This document shows positions 11,194 to 21,930 of a DNA stretch of 64,000 nt, one piece after another. This DNA is from Dryomyza anilis (Eukaryota > Arthropoda > Insecta > Diptera > Dryomyzidae). Position numbers and translations under genes: made by a program. Every line of letters begins with the position of its first letter. Position 1 is the stretch's first letter. The DNA lies in contig OX638132.1 in NCBI GenBank assembly GCA_951804985.1, positions 14,737,529 to 14,801,528 on the forward strand. Direction: 5' to 3'. The notes below the pieces were generated by a model, which saw only the letters and a program-made list of their open reading frames with translations, was not told the DNA's origin and ran no database searches.

Positions 11194-11436
11194 TTAAACT
11201 TTGTTTAAATATTAGACTTAGAAAATGCTAAATTACAATTTGTCGGTAATGCAGTGTTTTTATTTAATTTAGTAAATTTTCGATCATATTTAAAGTAATT
11301 TTAGATTTTGTAAATAGATTTATATTATTTTTAATTTTAATCAAATTTTTTGAATACATAAAAAAATCGGTTTTTTTATTTTGCATTTTATTTTAGTGTT
11401 GGCAACTCTACGCTATGCGAATCTTCAGATATGCTT

Positions 11437-11442
11437 TCAGTT
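11437..11442 (+). promoter_or_regulatory. Possible Initiator (TCAGTT) for the arrestin-domain gene
   Basis: TCAGTT matches the insect Initiator consensus TCAKTY and would place transcription start at about 11439, giving a 178-base leader before ATG at 11617. No TATA box at the right distance and no clear downstream promoter element were seen. A second, weaker candidate is AACAGTTGGTTG near 11479. Confidence 0.3.
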
Positions 11443-11616
11443 TATTATATGATTTTGTGTTAGTTTGTATTTCGTTCTAACAGTTGGTTGTGAGTTGACG
11501 TGTTTTTTTCTTTTTTTTTTTGTGAAATAAAATTATAAATTATAGAAAACTTTCTATAATTTATAACTAATATCTAGTTATTAAATAAGTTAATTACAAA
11601 AAAACACCGAATAACA

Positions 11617-13129
11617 ATGCCCTCTACATGTACTTTTGAATTTGATCGGCCGAATCCGATTTACTACTCCGGAGAAACTATTAATGGACGTGCGATCTTA
11701 CAAACCAGCTCGGAGAAAAGTGTAAGAAGTGTGTGACAAAAATACAAATTATTATAATATTTTTTAAATAATTTATCTGTCGCCTTTTTAGAAATTCGCA
11801 TAGAACTCGAGGGCGAGGCGAAAGTGCGCTGGACGGAGCAAAAATCACGCACAGTAAACGGTAAAACACAATCATACACTGAACACTATCATGGCGAAGA
11901 GACCTACGTACATAATCAGCTCCGAGTTATGGGCGAGGGAAACTTGCCGCCCGGCGCGCATGTTTATAACTTTTGCATGACACTGCCGGAGAGTTGTCCG
12001 TCGTCGTGCGATGAAACCTATGGTCGCATCTACTATAAGATGAAATTGACATTGGACAGACCGTTGCGCTTTGATAACGTCTTTAAGCAGCCGATAACCG
12101 TTTTGCGGCAATTGAATCTCAACTTGAGTCCGGAGTTAGCGGTAAGTCTGCGGTCATACAGCTCAGTTTAGTACTGATGAGTTCATCCGATTTAGTTGCC
12201 AGTCAACGACGAGGACATCAAAACCTTTTGCTGTTGGCCCTGTACTTCCGGTAAAGTTATCTCCGAGCTCACCATACCCTATGGTGGCTATGCGCCAGGC
12301 CAGAAGATCAATTATAGCCTAGTGGTGGACAACAGATCGCAGGGTTACGACATTGACGGTGTCAAGCTGAAGTTAGTTCAGGTCTACAATTTTACTGCGC
12401 ATTATCCGCACCATAAGACGCGTGAGCATACAAACACTTTGACGCGTGAAGAGCACCCAGAGGAATGCCTACGGCTGTCAAAGCGCGAGTTAAAAGGCAC
12501 GTTGGAAATACCGCCGATACCACCGACGTGCGCCTCCGGCATTATCTCCGTCACGTACCGCCTGGAGTGTTGCATTAGGACCGGCTCCTGCCACTCGGAC
12601 TCCGACATCTGGATGGATGTGACTATCGGCACAGTGCCCTTGGCGCAGAGTGCGACCAATGCCAGTCACGTGAGAGCAGTGGAGCCAACAGCACCAACAG
12701 AAATCGATGGTGCAGCTGGCTCTGCACAGGATAAACCACCGACATATGATGTTTGCAGTGAGTTGAACAAAAATAACACACTGAAATCTGAAATTAAACT
12801 TTATTTTTCTTACAGTGCCTCCCACTTATGAGGCTGCCACAACCAGTGGTGAAAAGTTCGTTGATAACGATGAGAACGAGTATGATCGTCATGAAGACTG
12901 GGTACCTAAATACCCGACGTATATGAATTTCGCCGAACCATCCGCACCGACAGTTTTCAGTGTGGCAACAGCGCCACCCTTTGGCGAACCAACGTTGCAG
13001 AGTGCTGAAGTGGCCGTTGTCGAGTCGCAGCCACTTTTAAATGCAACAAATGGCAATAGTAGATGTCCCTACCCAGTATCTGGTGCTTTTGGTGGAATGC
13101 CGGCTTTGCCAACAAATAATAACAATTAA
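11617..13129 (+). CDS. Arrestin-domain-containing protein (ARRDC/alpha-arrestin type), 4 exons, 445 aa
   Basis: Exons 11617-11728, 11792-12141, 12196-12757 and 12816-13129 give one frame of 445 residues. Introns are 63, 54 and 58 bp with GT/AG ends (donors GTGTGT, GTAAGT, GTGAGT). Exon 1 could use an earlier GTAAGA, but that reads into a stop; the 11728 end gives SEKSVRKIRIELEGEAKV, aligned with family members. Arrestin N domain: about residues 5-150 (FDRPNPIYYSGE, VRWTE at 49-53, LPPGAHVYNF, CPSSCDETYG). Arrestin C domain starts near 155, with the family-typical CCWPCTSG at 166-173. Two PPTY motifs (335-338, 343-346) straddle intron 3; in known alpha-arrestins such motifs recruit WW domains of Nedd4-type ubiquitin ligases, so a role as a membrane-cargo ubiquitination adaptor is inferred. 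The tail (343-445) is polar and Pro/Asn-rich. The sequence resembles a Drosophila arrestin-domain gene cluster, but I cannot assign an orthologue. Only intact gene in the window. Confidence 0.95.
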
Positions 13130-13245
13130 AATTCAAAATTCAAAACAGATTAAACAGCGATAAAGCTGTTATTAGATTATTTTACTTTGTCAAAATGTTT
13201 AAAAGATAACGACATAACTGCAGGAATTATATATTAATTAAGCTT

Positions 13246-13251
13246 AATAAA
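13246..13251 (+). terminator. Poly(A) signal AATAAA of the arrestin-domain gene
   Basis: Canonical AATAAA 117 bases after the stop codon, in TTAATAAAACACAATAA. It implies a short 3' UTR of roughly 130-150 bases. Confidence 0.75.
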
Positions 13252-13414
13252 ACACAATAACCCAATGCTATTACTTAAATTTGTGAGTGCAATTATAAAA
13301 TGTTTGCCGTAGACGATTATTTCTATCAGTGTGGATATTATTATCAGAGATCAGAAATAACTACCAAATGGGAAATGTTATGACCTAGTTCGAACGGTAG
13401 CCAATGTTTTCTTC

Positions 13415-14672
13415 AATACATGCTCTACAAATTTCGAATTAGATCCTTTGTAATGTAGCAGTAATTTACAATCATGACTAGTTCCGTGTTCCACTTACGA
13501 AGTAATCTATTAACTAAACTACCATTCCTTACCCACTGATTACTTAATAATGTTGAAATGGAACAGATACTTGTGACACGTCTTTGTATTAAATATTATT
13601 ATATTTTGGTTGCATACTATTATAATATAATGTTATTTATGCGTAATAGTTACCAAATACCCATTATTATTTTACAATAAGTACTTTAAAAATGAAATCA
13701 CCGCTCATTAATACTGTGTACAAAGTAATGGACAAATGGAACCACTGCATACATAGTAATGCACATTTGGAATCACTACTGTGTACAAAGTAATGCAAAA
13801 ATGGTACCACCTCACTATTACTGCGTACAAAGTAAAGTACATATGGAATAACCTCTCATTACCACTGCGAACAAAGTAATGTACAAATGGAACTACTGCT
13901 CATTACCACTGCGAACAAAGTAATGTACAAATGGAACTACCCCTCATTACCACTACGCACAAAGTAATGCAAAAATGGTACCACCCCCTCACTATTACTG
14001 CGTACAAAGTAATGTACATATGGAACAACCTCTCATTGCCACTGCGAACAAAGTAATGTACAAATGGAAGTACCCCTCATTACCACTGCGCACAAAGTAA
14101 TTCAGAAATGGAACCGCCCTTCATTACTATTTCCTACAAAGTAATATGTAAAGCGACCAATCTTCATTGCGTGAAAAGCAATGCCCTTGGGACTGTTTGG
14201 TTACGATATAATGATGTATGGTTGATCCCATATTACGATACTTTTAAATAATAATCTATATACACATGAGGTAACATTTGATTCCTTTTTACTCCTTCAT
14301 AATATTACTTCGTAATCTACAGTGAATGCATACTTGCCCTATGTCATGTCTGTGTAAAAGTAAACAGAATTCAGTATTGAGATTTCGACGCATTACGATT
14401 CGATAATAATTAGGCAGTAATCGACTACGTAATGCTGTTATTTCCTATTGGGTATTAACATTTATTTACACTTGGTTTGTCACTGAAACATATTATTTAT
14501 ATGCTCTACAAATTTCGAATTTGTTCATTTGTAATGGAACAGTAATTTACAAACATGACTAGTTTCATGTTCCACCTATGAAGTCATCTATAAACTATAC
14601 TATCCTTCCTTACCAACTGATTACTAAGTAATGTAGAAGTGGAATTGGAACAGATACTTGTTAATTTTTGGT
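13415..14672. mobile_element. Repeat element with terminal direct repeats and a minisatellite core
   Basis: Two direct copies of about 165-175 bp, near 13415-13577 and 14498-14672, share ATGCTCTACAAATTTCGAAT, CAGTAATTTACAA-CATGACT and GGAACAGATACTTGT. Between them lies the 44-bp minisatellite. Both parts reuse the words GTAATG and GGAAC, so the whole is probably one element. No protein frame; class unknown. It starts about 165 bp after the arrestin-gene poly(A) signal. Confidence 0.65.
13697..14145. repeat. Minisatellite, 44-bp unit, about 10 copies
   Basis: The unit contains ACAAAGTAATGTACAAATGG followed by AAC-ACCCCTCATTACCACTGCG. Copies differ by substitutions and by small indels at the CCCC run (for example CACCCCCTCACTATTACTGC near 13983). 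Confidence 0.93.
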
Positions 14673-14706
14673 ATTTATCTTATATCAAATGACTTTTAAA
14701 TTATAA

Positions 14707-15440
14707 CCAGTAAGGAAACTTAGGTCACATGAGCAATTTTGAGGTTGGGAAATTGTGATAGTTGGTGTGACGTAGTTAATAAGAATTATGAAAGTTATAG
14801 TCGGTTTTATCCGACTATAAATACCCTACGCATGTGTGATAATGTGCGCGGTTACCATTTAAAGTGGTGCATAGGTCACCAGGATATACGAATCCTCAAA
14901 ATTACTACCAACTTGCAATCGCTGAAGAATTTACTTTCATTTGATACACATTTGTACCGAATTACGATTTTTTTATGGTAATCACAAGTCAGTTCACGGG
15001 AAAATATTATTTTTATATATTTGAACATAAAGTCAGTATTTATTTGACCAACAAAGTTTTTTAAAGCCCGTATAAAGTAAAATTCGTATGTGAATGTAAA
15101 TTTTATGATGTATTTGAACAGAAGTAGTTGGTTCATAGGTCATATTATACCGACCATGCCACTTTTCTTGCTGATACAGCGTAAATATATAAGTAATCTA
15201 CATTAGAAGTTTCATTGATCTAACTCTTCTAGATTTTTTGTAATCGAGTTTCATTGATGTAACTCTTCTAGATTTTTGTGATTTCAACAGACATACGGAC
15301 ATTGCTAAATCGACTCAGGAGGTCATGCTGATCAAGAATATATATATATATATATATATATTTTTCCATATGCTACCTGCTGGGTATTACAAAGGACGTA
15401 CTAAACTGAATATACCCTTTCACTCTTAGTGTTGGGTATA
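14707..15440 (-). mobile_element. DINE-1/INE-1-like element (second copy, diverged)
   Basis: On the minus strand it opens with TATACCCAACACTAAGAGTG and GGGTATATTCAGTTTAGTAC, carries ATATATTCTTGATCAGCATG and CCTCCTGAGTCGATTTAGC, and ends after the hairpin TATAGTCGG-ATAAAA-CCGACTATA (plus-strand 14797-14820). It contains an internal tandem duplication of about 40 bp (GTTTCATTGAT-TAACTCTTCT, near 15211 and 15248) and a (TA)n run at 15338-15361. Confidence 0.82.
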
Positions 15441-16487
15441 AAAAAAGAACCATGAATTGAATATTGTGTACAAAAATGATTACCACCAATTTTTATTTTT
15501 TTTATACTAAAATGAATTAAAAAAAAAAATATGTTTACAAGTAAATAAAATATTTTTACATTCAACGTCTAAAATTTTTCAATATGTTTGAACAAAATAC
15601 AAAAATTTGTTTTGCTTTCATTATTATAATGTTTAGCAATGCAATGATGCTGTTGTTTGCATGAAGCTCCAAAGATATATGTTATGCCTGCAAAATTACG
15701 TTTTGAAAAGCCCTTTTTTTGCAGCGTGCAGTTAATGAATTTTGAATTATTTTTATTATTATTAATAATAATTATTATTACTACCATAGTTTTCCAAAAT
15801 TTACCTTAATATGCAACTCAGTTCTGATTATGATTTTTATTTTCCTCACATAGGAAATAAATTTATTTTTGTAACAAGTACCTATTATTGCGAAATATAA
15901 ATGCAAAATAATGTAAAAGTTTTTAATGAATTAATTTAAGTGATTATTTCTTCACTGCAGCACTTCAATTAATAGCTTTAGCAAAATTCATCACAAACTT
16001 CTTAGAATTTCCATGCTGAATCTTTAAAATAGTATTATAAGACTCGTGTTGCCTTATTAAAACTAATTTATTAAGTAATATGCACTGATAACACAGTGCA
16101 ACAAATATATTGAACTTTCTTTTTCCATCTTGCAATTGGATAACTATACAACAAATGAAGAAAAATAATATAAATATATATATAGAAAATATTTCAATGT
16201 TTCGTTCGTGTATTTTACGAAAAAAATCGTGAAACTTATCTACGAAATATTTCGTAAAATACACTTTCGTAAATTTATGATAAAATTACGTATATTATTT
16301 TTGTATTTTACGAAACAATTCGTAAGTAATTCATAAATAATACCAAAGATTATTATTTTTATTCGTAATTTTTTTTATTAACTATTTTTGTAACTGTTTA
16401 CGAATAGATTCGTATATTTTATGAAACTATTTGTTTTACAATAGCATTCGCAAATTTTGTACTTTTATACATGTACTTTTACGAACA
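15441..16487. other. AT-rich DNA, no gene recognised; TACGAAA-rich tract at its end
   Basis: From about 16190 to 16480 the motif TTTTACGAAA and its inverse recur at least eight times in both orientations (for example near 16214, 16250, 16300 and 16390). This may be a decayed relative of the ACGCCNCTTACGAAAA TIR family. The stretch 15441-16190 shows nothing definable. Confidence 0.4.
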
Positions 16488-17222
16488 CATATGGGCATTT
16501 CCTGAGGTGTTTTGTGCATATAGTATTTAAATAGGACTAAACATCTGCAAAAAATTATAGAATTCAATACGGTAGATCAAAAGGTATAAATGAAATAGTG
16601 GGCGTTTCGGACGGGACAAAAAAGGAAGTGCATGTCGAGGTTCATATGGAAATGCCAAAAATGCAGCAAATTTTGCGTACAAATAATTTTTTTGAAGTAT
16701 TTTCAAAAATAGTTGAAATCATGTGCTTTCTTTGTATATTTACACTTTGTTCCTAAAATGTATAGTTTTTTCATAAAAATCACAGAAAATTCAGGACGGG
16801 ACAAAAAATTCCGTATTGAAATTATAAGTACTATTTTTATTATAAAAATACTTTTTTCGTACAGTACATTTTTTTTGAATTAGCTCTGAACATAGCTGAG
16901 ATAATTTACTTTATTTTTATATATGTAACCATTGTTCCTAAAGTTTACAGTTATTTCGTAATAAATCGCAGAATAATTCCGGACGTTCCGTATGGAAATT
17001 TGCACTACGATATTTTGTTAAAAATAATTTAGTTTACGACAATATTAATAAACGTTATTATGAAATGAAAAGTGATGTACTTCAAATTCAAATTTCTAGA
17101 TTTTTTTAAGTTTTTAAATTTTTGTTTTTTACTTTTTATTGAAAAAATGTTTTTTTTCGATATTTTTATGCAGTAATTTTACACTTTTGGTACACAAAGT
17201 TCCGGGCGAGACAGATTTCAAT
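16488..17222 (+). mobile_element. E1-family element (copy E1a)
   Basis: Begins ATATGGGCATTTCCTG and carries the family's repeated CCGGACGGGAC motif and the landmarks CATGTGCTTTCTTTGTATAT and TTTACACTTTGTTCCTAAA. Relatives: 19327, 22819, 53193 (minus), 61407, 62345 (minus). The right part is replaced by a short foldback MITE from about 17223. Confidence 0.8.
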
Positions 17223-17512
17223 TAGCTGTAAAAAATTGAATCGAGCAATGAAATGCTGTAATTTAATCAAAACATTTGCTATTCTTCGTTAAATCAGCAA
17301 TTCCGTTTGCTAATATGACTATTTGTACGTCAATGCAGCAAATTAATTTGTCGTCGCAATTACAGCACATCATTCATATTAGCAAACGCAATTGCTTATA
17401 TAACAAAGAATACAAATGTTTTCATTAAATTAGTGAATTTTATTACTGGATTGATTAAAGAATGAAATTGCTATCGGTTGCTAAATTTACGTCGATTTTT
17501 TTTCAGCTATAA
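17223..17512. mobile_element. Foldback MITE
   Basis: The left arm AACATTTGCTATTCTTCGTT then CCGTTTGCTAATATGA is inverted in the right arm (TCATATTAGCAAACGCAAT, then AACAAAGAATACAAATGTTTT). The outer ends AGCTGTAAAAAATTG and TTTTTTTTCAGCT also pair. A half copy lies at about 41440-41590. Confidence 0.8.
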
Positions 17513-18357
17513 GCAAAAATAAATTTCATCTTAAAGACTTTTAAAGATTTTGATTTATGAGCGTTCAAAGTCAAAAATGTAGACACAAAATTCAGCTATA
17601 ACGCCTCCAGCGGCTAAGGTCGGAACGTCCCGAGAGTAAGAGTGGTTATTCCTTCGGCTTCGTTCATACGGAACGTTCAAATTTTATTTAAATTGAATTT
17701 TCTTATATCTTCCATAGCACTCAAAATAAAAATAGTAGTATGACAATCGTTTGCTTTTTTTTTAACTGCTTACAATCTTAAAGTCCCTCGGAATATTATA
17801 CCAAAATCTCCGATATAGTTTGATTGTTGTACTGTGTAATCACTGTTATAAAATCTGCAACAATTTCCCATCGTTTTCAAGTTCAAGTATTTTAGTAAAA
17901 CTATAATTTGCTGTATTACAGCGAATTGGTGCACCGACGAAACACTCATAAACAAATATTAAAGCGGTATTACTTAGAAAAACTTTTTTTAAATCTACAG
18001 TACTTGTTATGCACTTCGGTGTCTTCTTCGTCCTGCTAGAGGTACAAATACCAACGACGAACCGACTATAAAACAATGATAACTGCTGGATATTAAATTA
18101 TTCGGGCCATAGATGGCCACTGTGTTTGACGGCATTCTACTAAAAGTAAAAATAAGAATTATGAATAAAAAACGTAAATCAGTGAAAATGTGTGTGCATA
18201 TGAAGCAGAAAAGAAAGACATCGCTAGACTTTATAGTGTTGACTAAATTTATAAAAAGTTTAAAAGAATGCTTCATCTATGTTTTTAGAAAAATTATAAA
18301 ATTAATATATAAGTGAAGTTCCGGTTATAGGTAAGTTCATTATTTTATTTTATTTTG
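17513..18357. other. Mixed-composition DNA, possible exon on the minus strand only
   Basis: Includes a GC-richer patch 17595-17680 and another at 17990-18145. The second holds the short minus-strand frame listed next. Otherwise no definable feature. This is one of the few stretches here without an obvious transposon. Confidence 0.4.
18007..18135 (-). CDS. Candidate short terminal exon or peptide frame, unrecognised
   Basis: On the minus strand an ATG at 18135 opens 42 codons (MPSNTVAIYGPNNLI... ending in a basic GRRRHRSA) before TAA. Just upstream on that strand is a pyrimidine-rich run ending ACTTTTAG, which would serve as a splice acceptor. Base composition is more balanced than its surroundings. 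I recognise no family and no partner exon was found. It could equally be chance. Confidence 0.15.
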   Translation of the reverse strand: MPSNTVAIYGPNNLISSSYHCFIVGSSLVFVPLAGRRRHRSA

Positions 18358-19244
18358 AGAATATGTCATGCCAAAGGGACGAATGTGCATTTTAAAAAAT
18401 GTTGGGAAATCAAATTTTAAAGTTTGAAGTGCTTTAAAAATTAGCAAAATTTATATTTTTTTCAATTTTTTCTGTTATTTTGGTTTATTTGTCAATTATT
18501 ATAACGCATATAAAAGATCTTTAGATTTGGACAACCTACTGAATTATAAATACGGATTTATTGTGGCTATTTCCTGATCAATTTTTTGTTTGTTTTATAT
18601 GCAATAATTTTTTATTAGCGCAAGATAAACCAGTAATGTAAAGGCATATATATTTGGTTTTAAATTTGTTTTTAAAGCACCTATCGATTGGCATATTTAA
18701 TTAAATAAAAAAAAAACGAAGAAATTGGAAAAATTGAAAATTTTGCCATGCCAAAAGGGAGAATCTTTTCGTATTTTTGCTATAACTCTTTAATGGTACT
18801 AGATAAAATAGTGAAGTAAAGGCAATTATTGTTTGCTTTCAAAGCACGTATAGATCTGCATTATTAATTACAAATATTTTGACAACAAAAATTTCGTGCA
18901 AATAACAAATGGCAAATTAATGTTTGGCAAAATATTTTTAATTAATGATGCAGAACGATAGGTGCTTTGAATACAAACAATAAATGCCTTTACACCACTA
19001 TTTTATCTTATTACAATAAAAAGTTATGGCGTAAAAACGAAAATATTCGCCCTTTTGGCATGACAAGATTTTCAATTTTTCAAATTCGCCCTTTTGGTTT
19101 AGTCTTTTGTGGCTAGAAATATCCAAGAAAATGACACGCGATTTTGGCACAGCATACTTGAGGATAAACTACATTCAAAAATGTAAAAAAACGCAAATGT
19201 CAAAAATTGCACATTCACCCCTTTGGCATGATAGTGACGATATT
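18358..19244 (+). mobile_element. C-family palindromic element (copy C1)
   Basis: The outer ends contain GTCATGCCAAAGGGACGAAT on the left and, reverse-complemented, ATCATGCCAAAGGGGTGAAT on the right. Inside, 18747-19062 is a second palindrome whose ends again read CATGCCAAAAGGG / CCCTTTTGGCATG. A first inner palindrome, present in C2 and C3, is mostly deleted here. No coding frame. Confidence 0.85.
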
Positions 19245-19326
19245 CGCTGTTTGTACTTAAAATACAAATTGAAATTATGACAATAAATACATTGAAAGTT
19301 GTTTATTTTTTATATACACTTTTAGA

Positions 19327-20136
19327 CATATGGGCATTTCCTGGGGTTCCGGACGGGACATTCGTACGCTTAAATCTTTAATATTTCGAAGCAAAATTAA
19401 TGAATTTACAATTGATGTAGTATTTAAAAAGGACTAAACATCTTCAAAAAATTAGAGAATTCTATACGGTAGAACAAAAAATATAAATTAAATAGTGGGC
19501 GTTCCGGACGGGACAAAAAAGGAAGTGCATGTCGAGATTCATATGGAAATGCCAAAAAGGCAGCAAATTTTGCGTACAAATAATTGAAGTATTTTCAAAA
19601 ATAGTTGAAATCATGTGCTTTCTTTTTATATTTACACTTTGTTCCTAAAATTTATAGTCTTTTCATAATAAATCACAGAAAAATCCCGGACGGTAGAAAA
19701 ATTCCGAATTGAAATTTTCAGTACGATTTTTATTCTAAAAATACTTTTTGCGTACAATATATATTTTTTTTTTGAAATATTTGGAATATAGCTGAGACAA
19801 TTTACTTTATTTTATTTAATATACACTTTGTTCCTAAAATTTACAGTTATTTTGTAATAAATCGCAGACTAATTCCGGACGTTTCGTATGGAAATTTGCA
19901 CTACGATTTTTTGTTAAAATTAATTTTGTATATGACAATATTAATATTGATTATTACGAAATGAAAAGTGATGTACTATTCAAATGTTCAGATGTTTTCT
20001 TAATTTTTTTTTTTTACTATTTTTGAAAAAAAAAATTTGATATTTTTTATATTGTAGTTTTACACTTTTAGTATTCAAAAGTTCCGGACGGGACAGACAT
20101 CCATTAGCCGATGTTTACATTTTTGAAATTGTCTGT
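19327..20136 (+). mobile_element. E1-family element (copy E1b), 3' end cut by a Helitron
   Basis: Begins CATATGGGCATTTCCTGGGG. CCGGACGG-type motifs fall near 19350, 19504, 19686, 19876 and 20083, i.e. every 150-210 bp, and the sequence between them is diverged repeat (TTTACACTTTGTTCCTAAA recurs). The expected right end seen in E1c (GGAAATGCCCAGAT) is missing because Helitron D begins at about 20137. Confidence 0.85.
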
Positions 20137-21310
20137 CTGTCTATCAGATTGTCTGTCTATCTGTCAGTCAGTAAGTCTGTCTGTTCCCGCATCACGTCTA
20201 AACCGCTGAACCGATCTGACTGAAATTCTTCCAGAGCATACTATGGAGTCCGGAGGGTGACATAGGGAAAAAGGTGCGTGGCATCTTCCATAAAACCTAA
20301 ACTTTCAAAACGATATAACTTGGCACATGCACCAGCTACGCACATGAAACAAATAAGTCAAATACAAAAAAATATTACAAAAGCAAATACATAAAATCAA
20401 AAGTAAAAACACAAATACAACAGTAAAAGTATAAAACAAAATTAAAAATACAAAACCAACAATAAAATAATATAAAAAAAGTGAAATAAAAACAAAAGCA
20501 AATGAATATGCACAAAATCAAAAACGTAAATCAAAAACACAGAAACAAAAATACACAGTAACAAAAAATGCAAACACGAAAGCAAAAACACAAAAACAAA
20601 ACACAAAAACAAAAATTCAATACTAAAAGCAAAGACTCAAAACAAAAAAAAAACACAAAATCAAAAACAAACACACAAAATCAAAAGCAAAAACACATAA
20701 AAAAAATCATAATCAAAAACGCCAAGCAAAAACAAAAAAAAAAACACAAAAACGTAATAAAAAATATTAAATACATAAACCAAATACGCACAAAACCAAA
20801 TTTAGAACAAAAAAGCAAAACACAAATTTATCAAAAACAAAAAGGCAATTTAAAAAACAAAAGCAACAACAGAAACAGAAAGAAATAAATAAACAAAAAC
20901 AACAGTAAAATAATAAAAAAAAAACAAAAATACAAAATCACAAAAACAAAAGCATCAAAAACACATAAACAAAAACACATAGAACAAAACAAGCAGACAA
21001 AAAAGCAAAACCAAAGCAAAACTTAAAAGCAAAAATAAAAACCAAAACACAAAATCAAAAACAAAATAAAAGAGAACAAATCAAAAACACAAAAGCAAAA
21101 ACATAAAAATAAAAACATAAAAATAAAAAAATAAAAGCAAAAATATTAAAAATAAAAAACAAAATTACAACCACAAAAACAAAATTGCAAAACAGGAATT
21201 ATCCAAATCAGAAGAATAAAAAAAAAACCGAAAAACAAAATTGAACAGCTTAAATAATGGTTAAATAAAACAAAAAAAAAATAAAAAAACACTCGTGCAG
21301 CCCGGGTACG
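20137..21310 (+). mobile_element. Helitron-like element with (CAAAAA)-type core (copy D)
   Basis: Has the family 5' module (repeated CTGTCTGT, CACGTCTAAACCGCTGAACC, ACTATGGAGTCCGGAG, ATATAACTTGGCACATG) followed by a 900-bp array of CAAAAA/CAAAAGC-type units. A possible 3' end is CACTCGTGCAGCCCGGGTA near 21291. A second copy of that end, with the preceding 100 bp, is at about 21785-21930, so 21310-21930 appears to be a duplicated second array plus end. The K/N/Q-rich open frames are by-products of the repeat. Confidence 0.7.
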
Positions 21311-21358
21311 AAATACAGTTTATTATAAATACGTTTTTATTATTTCTAATAAAAACGT

Positions 21359-21391
<33 letters not shown>

Positions 21392-21930
21392 AAGCAAAAA
21401 TACAAAAACAAAAGCACAGCATCAAAAACGCAAAAACACATAAACAAAAATACATAGAAACAAAAAACGCAGACAAGAATGCAAAAACAAAAGCAAAAAT
21501 AAAAATAAAAGCCAAAACACAAAATCAAAAACAAAATAAAAAAAAAACAAAATCAAAAACACAAAAACATAAAAATAAAAAGATAAAAATAAAAGCAAAA
21601 ATATTAAAAATAAAAATAAACAAAATCAAAACCACAAAAATAAAAAAACGCATAAATTATCAAAAATGCAAAAAAAAAAACACAAAACAAAATTTACAAC
21701 ACAAAAGCAAAAACACATATCCCCAAATTTTATAGAATTAACAAAATGCTAATCTATAAAACAAAATCAAAAACAGAAACAAACAAATAAAAAAATGCAA
21801 AACAGGTATTATCCAAATCAGAAGATTAGCAAAAACAAAAAAACGTGAAAAACAAAATTGAACAGCTTAAAAAAATGGCTAAAAAACAAAAAAAAAAAAA
21901 TAAAAAAACACTCGTGCAACCCGGGTATAC
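21311..21930 (+). repeat. Second A/C-rich array with repeated Helitron 3' end
   Basis: Contains the hairpin at 21325-21364, a (TTTA)n run at 21358-21386, about 350 bp of CAAAAA-type array and then a repeat of the 3' end (AATTATCCAAATCAGAAGA-like, GAACAGCTTAAA, CACTCGTGCAACCCGGGTA) found at 21190-21308. Confidence 0.75.
21325..21364. repeat. Perfect 18-bp stem, 4-nt loop hairpin
   Basis: ATAAATACGTTTTTATTA, loop TTTC, then the exact reverse complement. It follows directly after the CACTCGTGCAGCCCGGGTA end and its left half (TTATAAATACGTTTTTATT) is repeated after the second such end near 21940. Confidence 0.85.

Noticed and set aside
11872..12825. Minus-strand open frames of 79-111 codons
   Set aside because: Antisense shadows of the arrestin-domain exons.
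20568..21735. Lys/Asn/Gln-rich open frames of 106 and 146 codons
   Set aside because: Product of (CAAAAA)-type low-complexity repeats, no start context or domain.
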